Positions 1-12,600 of a DNA stretch of 64,000 nt are shown here, piece after piece. Below the pieces are notes generated by a model. The model was not told the origin of the DNA and did no database searches. It saw only the letters and a list, made by a program, of their open reading frames with translations. Both the position numbers and the translations under genes were made by a program. Origin of the DNA: Sipunculus nudus (taxonomy: Eukaryota; Annelida; Sipuncula; Golfingiida; Sipunculidae); assembly GCA_026874595.1 (NCBI GenBank), contig CM049313.1, positions 73,216,659 through 73,280,658 on the forward strand, in the 5' to 3' direction. The stretch's first letter is position 1; each line of letters begins with the position of its first letter.

Positions 1-453
1 ACATCAGGGCCATTTCTACGTCTTTGGCCTATTTATTGGGGATTTCCCCGAACCATCTGGTCAAGAAAGGCTATTGGATGTCGCCTTCTACCTCCCCCGC
101 TTCTATCTGTCGGATGTCACGTTACAAGCTTCGGGCCCTTATTCCTTGGGCCCTGTGATTTTGGCGGGTGAGGTCCTACAGTTCTCCGGACCGTCCTCGA
201 CTCCTACATCTGTTCCAGCGACGACGTCTTCATCTGCTTCATCGCTGCTGTGATGTTCTCCTCTTTCCGTCATTCACGGTAGGCATCCCCTCCCCAAGGT
301 TTATCTGTTATATTCTCATTAATACAGAAACAGCTCACAATTATGTTAACGTAATAAATCCCCCCCCCCCCCCCCCCCTGTGAATGGTGGTTTTGTTAGT
401 AAACTGTTGTGAGCTTTTCTGAATTTCAAACAACGCTCCCTCCCAGTCCACTT
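1..453 (+). mobile_element. 3' end of a DIRS-like retrotransposon (truncated by the window edge)
   Basis: Closely matches 24930-25345 of the DIRS-like element further right: the tyrosine-recombinase C-terminal coding region (VKKGYWMSP...), the tail with ACGTAATAAA, a C19 run at 360-378 and the terminal inverted-repeat motif (GTGAATGGTGGTTTTGTT). Similarity stops after CAGTCCACTT near 453, which marks the element's right end. Confidence 0.8.
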
Positions 454-3400
454 AGTAATATATAGTAATATCAAGTTTTAATCAGTCTGTATATGATAAG
501 ATCCTACCACATGTTAAGGTTAATGGCCATTCAGTGAGAGTTTCACCAACATAACCCCAAGACTACACACCACTCATTATGAGTGGGAGCATGTGTTACA
601 ATTACTTCTTATCAGCCATTTAAAGGTGCCCATTCACCTACCTTTTGAAAAAGAATTTGTGATTTCTGATTTTCCCTGTGTATATATAAATGATCTAAGG
701 GTGAATTTGGTTGTGAAAAGTTCTTATAAGGTCTTCGTGAAGGATGTATAAACTTCTTTTTCAACAACACGTTTGTAAACACAGCAATGTTGACAAACGG
801 GAAAAACATGTAACCTAAGATGGAAGGTTGCATATATGCGAAGGTAGAAAGGTCACTTGTTGAAAAACGCCGTTTGCAAAGCTCTGACTTATCTGACTTT
901 CTGCCAGATGACTTTGTTGAATTTGTTTTGATCATTTTGACGGGCCCTCCACATATTATAAACACGTTGATATAAACAAAACTAGCAGCCTGTGTGCTTT
1001 GATATCCACCTTGTCTGGCATAATATTATAAAAGCTCCAAGGAATTACCTTTAGTTTATAACGGTCAGACAGGTGATTGGGCCCCTTTAAAGGCCGAGTT
1101 CCCGAACCACCAGGTTACAGGAGAGGTCATGTGACTGTGACTGACAGCCAGATCTGAGCTTACTATACAGACATCAGCCTGAGCACGTGGCTTACTGCTG
1201 CTGTATACATGTGCTGGTTAACTGTGAATGTGTCTGAACAAGTAAATAGTAAAGTTATGTCCCCATATGGATCCCCATTAGTGTATTATCATTTCAAAAA
1301 TGGTATGGGACATTATATAAATATAGTTTAATCATATAAACCTTTTGAATAACCTGAAGAAGATACTAATTAACAGGTATGATTACCAAAATATACCCTC
1401 TTACTGAGGCTGCCTGTGTATATAAAATAACAAAGCAGCTGTACCCCTGGTGCTTGTTTGCTTGCTAGCCCCAGTGATCCCAAGGGTGAATTAAGATTAA
1501 AAAGCGGGATTGAAAGATGTATACAAGCTAGAAGGCAGATAATAAAAGGCAGCATGAAGAAATTCTGTGGTTAATGGGTTTGTCATGCATATTTAATTTC
1601 CAATGCATTTTTAGTGCTATTGATTTGAATATGTAACAATAACTTAAAATACAACTTCATTTCAAGCTGACTCACTAAAATCTGTTAAACAAATGTTGCT
1701 GTCTGTTACCCTAAGTGAATGAGAAATTCCTAACATTATTGAAGTAACCCAATGTGGTGCTTGTTTCCTGTCCATGGCCTAGCAATTAACTGACCCAGAA
1801 TTTTTATTCAGCCAAGCCACTGCTTCACTCAGAACTTGGTGTACAGGTTCATGTGACTGTGTAGTATGTACTCTCATCCTGTTCATCAAGGTGTAATTTC
1901 TAAGGAAGCTTGATTTAAACTGGGCTTATAAAGTTAACATTTAAAAGCAAATATGGATTTGTATGGTGAATGGAGTTTCAGCAGTGCTTATTCTGGTGAG
2001 TACCAGTATTTGGAACAGAGACAGACAGTCACTGACTAATGACACGGCTGGCCTGCTTGTGCACAAAGCCACGTGCTGTTGTTTATACACATCATGGCAT
2101 GGCTGCTAAATGATTGGCTCCTGCTGTGGCTTTCCTTCCCCCGCTAAATTTGAACAGGGACTGGCATGGGCACATATAATTCATTTTCCTGCAGAAACCA
2201 CATAAATTGACCAAGAAATGATAATTTATTTCAGTTACTTGCAGTACTAGGAACATGTCTGCCAAAATCCAGCTCTGGTAACATCTTCCTTCCCAGCCAA
2301 TATTCAGATTACAGTCAGAGCCCAAGTGAACAGTTGCAGTTATATCATGTTAAACTCCATGTTGCCCAGTAACGCCCCCTGGTATTTATAGTGGCACTCA
2401 GTCTTTAAACAAAATGTAACAATTCTTGCTTTGTCAGTTAGTACAGCTCCCGTTGAGAAGTGTTCTCTCCTGGGCAACATGTTAGCAGTCAAAATATAGT
2501 ACATGTACCTGATTGCTGAAACAAACACAACAATTTGCTGTTGGCAGTGGCTTAGGAACCCAAACACAGTGCTTCACAAATGCTGTGACTGTTATCTCAA
2601 CAAAGGGGGAGGATTTATTATTGTGATAATGTCTGCAGTGCATTTACATTGTGCCCATTGCCTGTGATGATAGAGATATATCCCATATCATGAAGGTCCA
2701 TGTGTGGCCCACCTGAATACTAAAAGCATATATACATACAGTACATATCCAGGATGGCGTAGCATGGGGAGAGAGCATGGGAACTAGGGATACCTGAATA
2801 CATGATTCACTGTGAATGTTACCAAGCAACTGAATCTGTTGATTGCCTATTGGATGGCTGTTGGCATTCTCATGGCAATAATGTCCTTCACATAAAGTGT
2901 GACATCCTAATATGCAAATGAGAGGGAATTGTGGGGTTCTCAAAGAACCTTTTGACACCCTAATATGCAAATATCTTGGGTTCACCATGCATACTTCACA
3001 GGGCTTTAGTGATAAGAGCTTACACATAGTTACGTCTATCTTTACATGGAATCAAATTTTATTTTACACATTTTAGTTTCAAACTTAACTGCTGAAGCCC
3101 TGGCAGGGCTATCAATAAGATCACAAAACTTACAGTGGTCTTTTTATGTACTCTTCGGGTGCTTTTGTTTATTTATCCTTTCATCTTGTAATGATCTAGA
3201 TTATTTTCTCATGTATTTGTAGAATCATCAATATCATAACAGTGGACAGAGAGCTTTGGTTGAAAAAGTAACTAATAAGCAAGAAGAATAAAACATTTTG
3301 GCATCAGCCTTATGTGTTTAGACATTTACTTACCAAAAGTGGTTTATTAGATATAAAAATTCAGTTAATTTATTAGTTAGCAGTGGCCAAATAATGATTA

Positions 3401-3563
3401 ATCCAAAATATTCCATGAATTTATCCATATATCTGTTTTATGTCCCTTCATTTGTTTTCATAAATTATACATATAAATTTGTATTTGTGTTTTGATAAAT
3501 TTCCAACTCAAACCAGTTGTCAAGTCCTTCCAGTAATATCTATATCTGGTGTGTTTGTTTCAG
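454..3563. other. Sequence upstream of the first visible exon, no gene recognised
   Basis: AT-rich DNA with only short open frames. A 117-codon antisense frame at 612-965 has no recognisable domain. Two octamer motifs ATGCAAAT lie at 2912-2919 and 2965-2972. It may contain undetected 5' exons or the promoter of the TDRD10-like gene; I could not identify either. Confidence 0.4.
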
Positions 3564-3625
3564 ATGAAAATGATCCTAACTCATGTTTAGTTTATGTTGG
3601 TAACCTTCCTGCAAACTATAACAAG
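3564..3625 (+). CDS. TDRD10: TDRD10-like exon a: RRM1 beta-1 (RNP2)
   Basis: Follows a pyrimidine-rich acceptor (tgtttgtttcag) and ends at AAG|gtaagt. It opens in phase 1 (two bases complete a codon) and ends in phase 0. It encodes DENDPNSCLVYVGNLPANYNK minus its first base; VYVGNL is the RNP2 strand of an RRM. No ATG in a fitting position is visible just upstream, so an earlier exon must exist. Confidence 0.85.
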
Positions 3626-6600
3626 GTAAGTGGATTTCTTGAATGTATGCCCAGAAACTCCTGATTAGGTATCAGCTCTAGATTTATTTTTATACCACAG
3701 TTGTTTTTAGTAAAGAGATGATCATTCCTTATATATTTGTATGATTTATTTGTATACGCCTGTCATATGATGGGAGTATTATGGTATACCAAAAGTCTGT
3801 CTGACAATTTTTAGTATGGCTGCAATAACTTACATTCACTGTTACTACTTAACAACAATTTATCTCACCCTAATTCCATTATGGGTAACACCCGAGTATA
3901 TTTAATAAGGTCAAGGTCACTGGGCTACTTTATAGTGTCCCTGCAATAATTTACATAGAATTTGAAAAATGTTAGAAATTGAGAAATGTAAATAAAAAAA
4001 ATATCTTGCCATAGTTTTATTTCCAGCAAAATGGATGCATATTTAATGAGGTCAGAGGTCGCTGCACTTTAGAGGCACCAATAGAGTTTCTCACCTGAAT
4101 TAGTTTCTCATCAAAATTCATGCATATTTAATGAGGTCAGAGGTCATCAGATACACAACAGGGGTATTATGCACGTTTGCATTGCTCTTGTTATAGCACA
4201 GTAATACACAAATTTTAATGTTGCCATTTCTCTGATGGATGTATTACACTTTACACTTAATTTCTGGATATTTTGGGAAATTAGAAAATTTTTAAATTTA
4301 TTTGTTTAGGAATTTTTTTAACTCTTTTTCTAAAAAACACTGCATGTTTAGAAATGATGTAGCTTAGCTCAAATTCTGGCAGTGCTTTGCAGCAGGTTAG
4401 TTTTTCAGGGCATTTCAGATGTGCACCAGTGAAAAATCAGTTAGACTTTGGTACTGATCCAGCACATGATCCCGATTTGGGAATGTCATCAGGAATAATC
4501 ACATGTTTAGTCACTTATGAATGGATGAACCTGGGAATATGGGCTGAATAAGTGCACAATAGGTACTCCAACATGGCGGAGGCTTGCATTCCTTAGCATG
4601 CAGATTTCTAGTTCTTGAATGTTTTATGATGGTTTGTTCTTTATTCCCCAGGATGAACTTGCCAGGCTGTTCACAGTCAACAACTTCAGTGTTGTTACAA
4701 GTCGTATTAAAGAATCCAACGAAAAAAGGTAAACAGCTTATATAATTCTGAGCCAATAGTCTGTTCCACAATGGGATATTCATTGAAATTTTGCAATAGA
4801 TTCATGGAAGACAGATCAATTCTTAAAAAGTATGATTCAGTGAAGGATTGAGGCAAAGGCCTAATTAATAACAAAGAAACCTAAACCATGCTGAGTGAAC
4901 TATTTTAGTTCTTAATCTAATAGAATAAGAACAGAATTTTTATGCCCCACCACAAAGTGACCGGGGCATAGTTTTACCCATGTCCGTCCTTCCGTCATTC
5001 TGAAATCAAACAGTTGTATAGACTTTTTTTTTAAGCAATGCCTGCAAATATCGGCCTGATTTTTGGTGTGTTGGCAGATAATGACCAGTTACAGATCAAG
5101 TTCCCGTTTTGTCCCGGTTAACCTACTTTTGACCATTTTACGGCTCCTAAACTTAGAAAGTTTCATGAAAAATAGAATTCTCATGACAAATACACATGTA
5201 CAGACTTTTTTTCGCAATGCCTGCAGATATTGGTCGATTTTTGGTGTGTGGGCAGATAATGACCAGTTACAGATTGAGTTCCCGTTTCATCCCGGCTGAC
5301 CTACTTTTGACCGTTTTACGGCTCCTTTACTTAGAAAATTTCATGAAAAATAGACATTTTCATGACAAATACACATGACACATGTACAGACTTTTTGTCG
5401 CAATGCCTGCAGATATTGGCCCGATTTTTGGTGTGTAGGCAGAGATTGACCAATTACAGATCGAGTTCGCGTTTCGTCCCAGTTGACCTACTTTTGACTT
5501 TTACGGCTCCTGAACTAGGAAATTGAATAGAAATTTTCATGACAAATACACATGTACAGACTTTTTTAGCTCAGCTGACTATAAGTCATCTGAGCTATAG
5601 TCGTGGTCCTTTGTCCGTCGTCTGTCCGTCCGTCTGGCCGTTAACAGGGCACGTTTTAAAACCGTTGGACCTACGATTCCAAAATTTTGCATACCATTAG
5701 ATGTCCCCAAAATCTCCTACCATACCCAAAATTGGGTCATTAGGACTTCATCTTGGAGATATAAAGGAAAAACCTCCTTTTTCCATAAAAAAAGCCATGG
5801 TTACACTTCAAGGCAGCCTAATATCAAAACCACTGATCTGTTTTTGATCATATTTAGTGTTCATATTCTTCCATACATTTTCTATGAACATACAAGAAAT
5901 TAGGTCAGTGTTTGGTCTTATTTTGAAGTTATGGGCCAAAATATAATGCAATTTTTAAAAAATCAGGAAATATATTTACTCACCTAACATGAGAATTGCT
6001 GAAGCAAGAGACTTTTTTCAGGAATATAACTTTATTTAATCAAGATTCAATTGTTTACCCAAAATTAGATCTGAATTTTGCAAATTTTTCAAGTTATTAG
6101 CATAAATAAAAAATCAATACCTTAAATTTTGTCCAACTTTGGCAATGGCACGTTTTTTCCCTGTAGCACCGTTGATTTAATTTTCACAGCATATATACAT
6201 AAGGATTTAATCTTTTAAAACTGGAAATTTCAAAGGAATTGATTGAAAAGGGTAGCTTTTATTCAAGTTTCATACACCATGTCAAGTGTTGTTTACATCT
6301 AGCCCACCTAGTAGTACAGCCTTCACTTGCATTATGTAACCCACCCGAGGCAGCTTGCCTTGGCTCAGCTTGGCCACTACCAGCAGGCTTCCTCTCTGCC
6401 CTGCACTCCCCCCCCCCCCCCCCCGGCCCCACCACAAGATGATGCATAAACAAGATGATTATTGTTAATATGTTATTATTTTCTGTATTTGATTCATTCT
6501 TATTCTAGGCTATGCTACATTTTAAATTTTGTATTGTACCACCAGGGTTACAATGATTAAAGTGCACATTTAATTGTGTCCACAAAGTGGTGTATTGCTA

Positions 6601-9600
6601 GTGTGGATGTTCATCAGATAAGTAATTCCTTACTTCAGAAAAGTAAAAACTTCACCACATGTAAAATTGACTATTAATTCCAGTAATAAATTAAAGCTGA
6701 GATAGTAAATAGCACAATGATATTGTTTATATTGTGTAAATAGCACAATGATATTGTTTTTATTGTTTGACCCTCATTCTACCAATAGTGTGTATACTTT
6801 ATTTGAAAAGATGTTTTATTTAATCAGATTTACTGAATCTTTTATTTTATTTCAGTGAATAAAATTAAGCATGTACTGAAAACTCCAATGTGCAAAACTT
6901 TTTAATAGTGATTCAAGGAATAATCTTGTAGATGCCATGTTTTGGCATTATTTTCTTTTAAATTCTGTGTAAACATTTGTGATGTAAAAATAATAAAATA
7001 TATGTGTATGCATAATATGACCCAATATGAGCTACACCCTGGATATTTAATGATTGCAGCAATTCTAATATTTTATCTTATATTTCCCATATATTATTCC
7101 CTTGAAGTGAAATAAAGGTATTAGTCCATTCTTTCCACTTGCCTGTCCATCTGTAAATTTTCATATGCATCACAGTATCTCAAAACTTTTACTGTTTTTC
7201 TTCATGACAGTCTTGTCAGAGTACTAGTTTGCAATCATATATTTAGAACTTTACTATAACAAAGTAGGAGGGCCCCTTTCCTCTTGGCTTATCATATTCT
7301 TAGATAAATGAAAAACATTACAATAGAATATTTTGCATTTGCAAAAATTTCAAACTTCAGCTGAGCGCCGTGACCCATGGGTCCCTTGTTTCAGATCCTG
7401 AACTTAAAAAATTTTACAAGATTTATCAAATGTTTCTAATTTGCCCCAGGCAGGGGCATTCGTTGCGTTTCCGACACATCTAGTTTTACATGTAAACCCC
7501 ATTGATGAAGGTGAAGGTCCATGGCCACATGCACAAATATCTACAGTTTAAAGCTGATTGGCTGTTAAGTGTCATAAAGTTTCTAATATGTGTAACTATC
7601 AAAGTGAGTAGACCAACCAGAGGCAGACAATATGTCAACAGGCAACAAGTTCCAGAAGCACGAGAAGGTTTAAAATATAAATCTTTGTTTTTGCTATGAG
7701 GTATTACATCTCATACTTGGCATTCAGTCCTTAAACAATTTTGAGTCAAATTTTGTGATCATATTTATGTTTAAGAGAATAATTATAAATTTGTAATGGA
7801 CATCCACTGGTTGAACAGACTTTTATTGAGAAAAAATGTATCGAGTAGAGCAGGTTAATTGTGTTTTCTCATGTATAGTCTCTGTATAAACACGTGTTTT
7901 TATGTGTAAATAAAACTATATTAACTGTTACAGGAGAGTATGACAAATGAATTATGTTATCTTGAAGTGGTACAAAATATGGGGTAAACAAGTGCAAAAC
8001 CACACCAGGTTGCACACTTTATGTAATTATTTGCAGATTTGTATGGGGTACAACAGCAATACACGTCAATACAGTAAAATTTACAAAATACAAATGGAGT
8101 ATAAGAGGGTTGTATGTGAATAAGTCATTTGCTAAATGCATTGAATACATATGGAATATAATAGAGGGTTGTGTGCGAATAAGTCATTTGCTAAATGCAT
8201 TGAATACATATGGAATATAATAAAGGGTTGTATGTGAATAAGTCATTTGCTAAACGCATTCTGATCCTACATGCAGCAGAGGTTTGTTTATCCGAAAGCC
8301 TAGGGGGGACAAGCTTTTCGTTCAGATGAACAATCGATCGGATGAACGATTTCACATGAAATTCTGTGAATCACCATGGTTAGGCCTACCGCCGAGTTCA
8401 GGACATTACCATATACTGAAGGACTCAAATTAGTTAAGCTAGCCCCTGATAAACATGGGACAATGTATTAAAACATTTTCAATCGATTTAATAAATTTAT
8501 CATATAGAACACATTATTATATAATAATTTAATTATTGGAGAAAAGCCCTGCGCTCGAAACAAACTGTATTGTACCTACATCATGTCACGCATGGCTGCC
8601 ATTATAACTGGAATGACCTGCCATGACCTCAAAAGTGCTGCCATCTCTTGGCAGATAGGTTAACTATGGGAACCTTTATACATGAACTGTATTTTTATTG
8701 AGATGACAAGCGAGAAGATCGGTTGAATGCACAAGTAAACAAATTTAAATACACAGTTTTATTTCAAATATATGAAACGAAACGTAAATTTCGCTGATCA
8801 TTGATCTTTTGACGTTGAATTCTCTGGCGAGGACATTTGGCTTGGTACCCGTGTCAAGTCTTGCAAGGATCAACAGCTTTTCAGCATATGACAGGACATG
8901 GCGCTTATGTGACTCCATTGACGAGTAAGAGTTAACAGCATTTAAAATTCATGTGGGGAATAATCAGGATGAGCAGTAAATTGTGTTGACATTTACTATC
9001 GCAATGGTTTAATCAGTTTCTTAGCATGGTTTATATAAAGCTCAGACTTCCTCAAATGCAGTCATAAGCAGCAATTCTAGCTAATCAAAATTCCAATATA
9101 TAGGGCAGAAATAATCTGGCCAATAGACTTTGTGAGTAAATAATGGAGGCGCACATAAACTTAGATAATGCTTACCGTTGTACTCTAGGCCTGGGCGACT
9201 ACCGGAACATAGATCAAAGCTATCCTTTAAAGCCACCCTGAGCAAAGCTGAGCCGAGGACTACAAGGATCGGCGAGGCTGAGTTTATCACACCTACAACC
9301 TGCGGTCGGCTACTCAGTTATTGTCTGTTGTAATATTTTATTGTATCCGCCAAAAGTTTTGCGGACACTGTTTTTGACCGGGTTCCGCCGCTGCTGCCGC
9401 AGCCGCGTTCTTTTCGGAGAACTCCTCTGAGACTACTGGACGGATTTTTCCAAAAATTACACCAATAATCAAGTCACATGTGAACTGGTGCCTAATCAAT
9501 TGGCCTTGACCTCTGACCTTTCCTCTCTGCCCAGCGTCCATTTGTGCCTCTGTTTCCACACATAAACCAACATATCTCGGGAACCGTTTGACCAATCAGG

Positions 9601-12600
9601 AAAAAAATTTTGTACAAATGTAGCCCTTGGATAGCTTTATGACATACACAAAAAATGGTGGCCCCACCTGCAGCCATTTTTGCACAGTGTCCATCTGTTC
9701 ATCTGCCTTGCGTTAAAATTACTCATATCTCTGCAGTGGTTTGACTAATTCACCTGAAATTTGGCATGCGTATACATCCTAGATAGCTTTCTTGATTTTA
9801 TGACAGGTGGCGCCACCTACATTCACATTCATGCTGCAGACATCCATGCTTATATCTCCAGACTCGTTCGACCAATCAGGAAAAAAATTTTACACAAATG
9901 CAACCCTTGGATAGCTTGATAACATACACAAAAAAGTTGGCGCCACCTGCAGCCATTTTTGCACAGCATCCATCTGTTTGTCTGCTGTGGGATAAAATCA
10001 CTCATATCTCTGCACTGGTTTGACCAAATTACCTGTATTTCGGCATGCATATACATCCTGGATAACTATCTTGATTTTATGACAGGTGGCGCCAGCTTCA
10101 TTCACGTTCACGCTGCAGACAGTAATGCTTATATCTCTGGACTCATTTGACCAATCAGGAAAAAAATTTCACACAAATAACATACACAAAAATGGTGGCG
10201 CCACCTGCAGCCAATTTTTGCACAGTGTCCATCTGTTTGTCTGCTGTGGGATAAAATAACTCATATTTCTGCAGTGGTTTGACTTTTCAACCTGAAATTT
10301 TGCATGTGTATTCATCTTGGATAGTTTCTCGTTCAGGTGGCGCCACCTACAGTCATGTTTACTTGGCAGACATCCATTCTAATATGCAACACACGTAACT
10401 CTATTTCCCCTTGCCACTCAATCCATGCCTCACTTAACCCGTCCTACTCTGATTTTGGTGGATACACGTAGTCACTTGTCGAATACCCGCATTCTCTTTA
10501 AAGCGAGGACAACCCCAGCCAGTGTGGCATTGTTTTCACACCTAATGCCTACGCTAAGGTGCACTGATCAGTCTGCAATATGTATCATTGCTGATGTGGC
10601 TACTTTTGTTTTGAATCAGACAATCTTTAGTACCATTTTTATTATGGATTTTTTTTTGTCATTGTTCAGATTTCGGGTAAATGGTCAAAATTTTTTTCAG
10701 ATGAACTATTTTTCGGATTAATGGTGTTCGGATATTCGACGTTCTACTTTTATTTAAACTCATATTTTATAGAGGTTCTTTTGTCATGATGGATGTGCTC
10801 AAATGAACGACTCAAAATTGTGTGATGATGCCACTGGTTAAAAACATCACTTGCTTGAAGTTGCTTCTTAAGAACATCATAGGTCACTCACTCTTTGCAA
10901 TAAAGCCTTTTCTTGAAATGCTTTAAATAGATTAAAGGCAAATCAGAGGAGCACAGATAAAAAATGTACTTTGGGGGCCCTCCCGAAGAAAGCACCAGCA
11001 CAGGCACACCAGTTAAACAGTGCGCCTTACCAGTGACTGGGACTGCATGCATCGGCATTCAATGAACCAGTCGGCACTGTTCAAGGAGTAGCACAAAGAG
11101 TACATCCATTAGAGAGGTCAATTTATTAGTTATATATCACTTTTGTCAGAAAAACAATGTAATCCATAAGAGCCAGGTGGTCATATTTCACAGGGTTGAT
11201 CAATAGATAATATAACAGAGTTTGAAGGACTGATTTCCAGTGGTCATAATTGTCAGTAGCCCACATTTTACAAGTGGTCGTTCAAACAGGTTGGACTGTT
11301 TTATATTAACTTATAATAAAAACTTTGTTGTTTTGTGTGTTTGGTTTAACTTTTTAAGTTGGTGGTAACCTTATTGACAATGTATGTTCAATGTATCTAG
11401 TTAGTTATAAAGTACCTGAATTATTTTATTAAGTTTATTGCATATACAACAGGGAACCATTACCTGTCACTTAATTTAGCCACTATTTGCAGGTTTGGGT
11501 TTGTTCAGCTGACCTCCAAAGAGCAGGCTGAGGAGGCTGTAAAATGTCTGCATCGAACAGAAGTAGAAGGCAGTAGACTAATAGTTAATTTAAGTTATAG
11601 TTCATCCAAAGACATTAAAGACGGTATCGTCCATGAGGAGGCCAAAAGCTGGTTTCAAAGTCTGCTGCACAAGGGGGTGATGTCAGACGATGGAACAGTG
11701 GGAGGCAGGGGAACACCGCCTCCCCCCTCACCATCACCTCTGCTACCTAATGGAAGGCCACCTAGTGGGGATAGAGTAAGTGATGTGACACCGCCGTATC
11801 AGAGCAGTAGAGCACCCGCCTCTGATTTGACTGCTCTAGAATCTCAAGAGAAGGAAATCCCGTTCCGCCTCCGTAGAGCGCCAAGAGATTTAGAAACAAC
11901 ACCCCAAGAATCCTTAGCAGCTGCAGCCATTAGTGATGTGTGTGGAGGTAAACTCTCAGGTAGGTATGCTGCTTAAAAATTAAATATTCATATTGTTCAA
12001 AGGTTAAGTTCACAGTTGGCACTGTGACTCACAGTTGCTGTTCTCATGGTTATTCCGTAAATGAATATGCAATTAAGGTCACATAGACTTCATGGTTAGG
12101 TCAATTAACTTCAGCTCCAAGGACAAACATTTTAACCACAATACATCTGACCCCTGCAGTAACTCTTGTAATTAGACTAAAATCACAGGGCCTTGCAGCC
12201 TGTACTGCTCTACAGATTTTTTATCACAAGGTGATATTGTTATTAAAATTTCTGGTGTTGGTAACAATACTTGATTTTTCATTATCAGTAGAGTTTTCAT
12301 CTTTTGTATTCAAACCCTGTGACTCATATAGGGGAGATTTTAAGCTATCCACATAAAAAGCATAGTTTGCTTTTCCATGCACCTTCAATGTACCAACAAG
12401 CTAAAAAAATTATTTTAACATTTTAATATATTTTCAAGTCATTGAAAGTATTTGAATTTGGCTAATTTTCAAAATTTACTTGAAATAAAAACCCTTGAAT
12501 TTTACTTGGATGGCTGGATGTAGCAGGCTTGGTGGAAAAAGACTTCCTTCATCTTGGTAAATAATATTGCAAGATTTTTTTTTTTTTGTATAAAACAGAC

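Larger units (their letters stand above)
4942..7483 (+). mobile_element. Family B element (ATGCCCC...GGGGCAT), Helentron-like, with nested family A copy
   Basis: The 5' end ATGCCCCACCACAAAGTGAC closes into a palindrome with GGGGCAT. Three tandem units of about 170 bp follow (5030-5565; 'cctgcagatattggcc...'). The 3' end has the hairpin GCCCC-aggca-GGGGC and then CATCTAG|TTTT at 7480-7483. A family A element is inserted at 5567-7388. There is no coding capacity. Confidence 0.65.

Noticed and set aside
612-965. 117-codon minus-strand frame as a gene.
   Set aside because: No recognisable domain, no splice context and no evidence of coding beyond length; left as unsupported.
5567-5600. Family A 5' end as a tRNA-derived SINE (TAGCTCAGCTGA resembles an A box).
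   Set aside because: A B-box-like match lies too far away (about 100 bases) and is weak; the palindrome and the 3' structure fit a Helitron-like end better.
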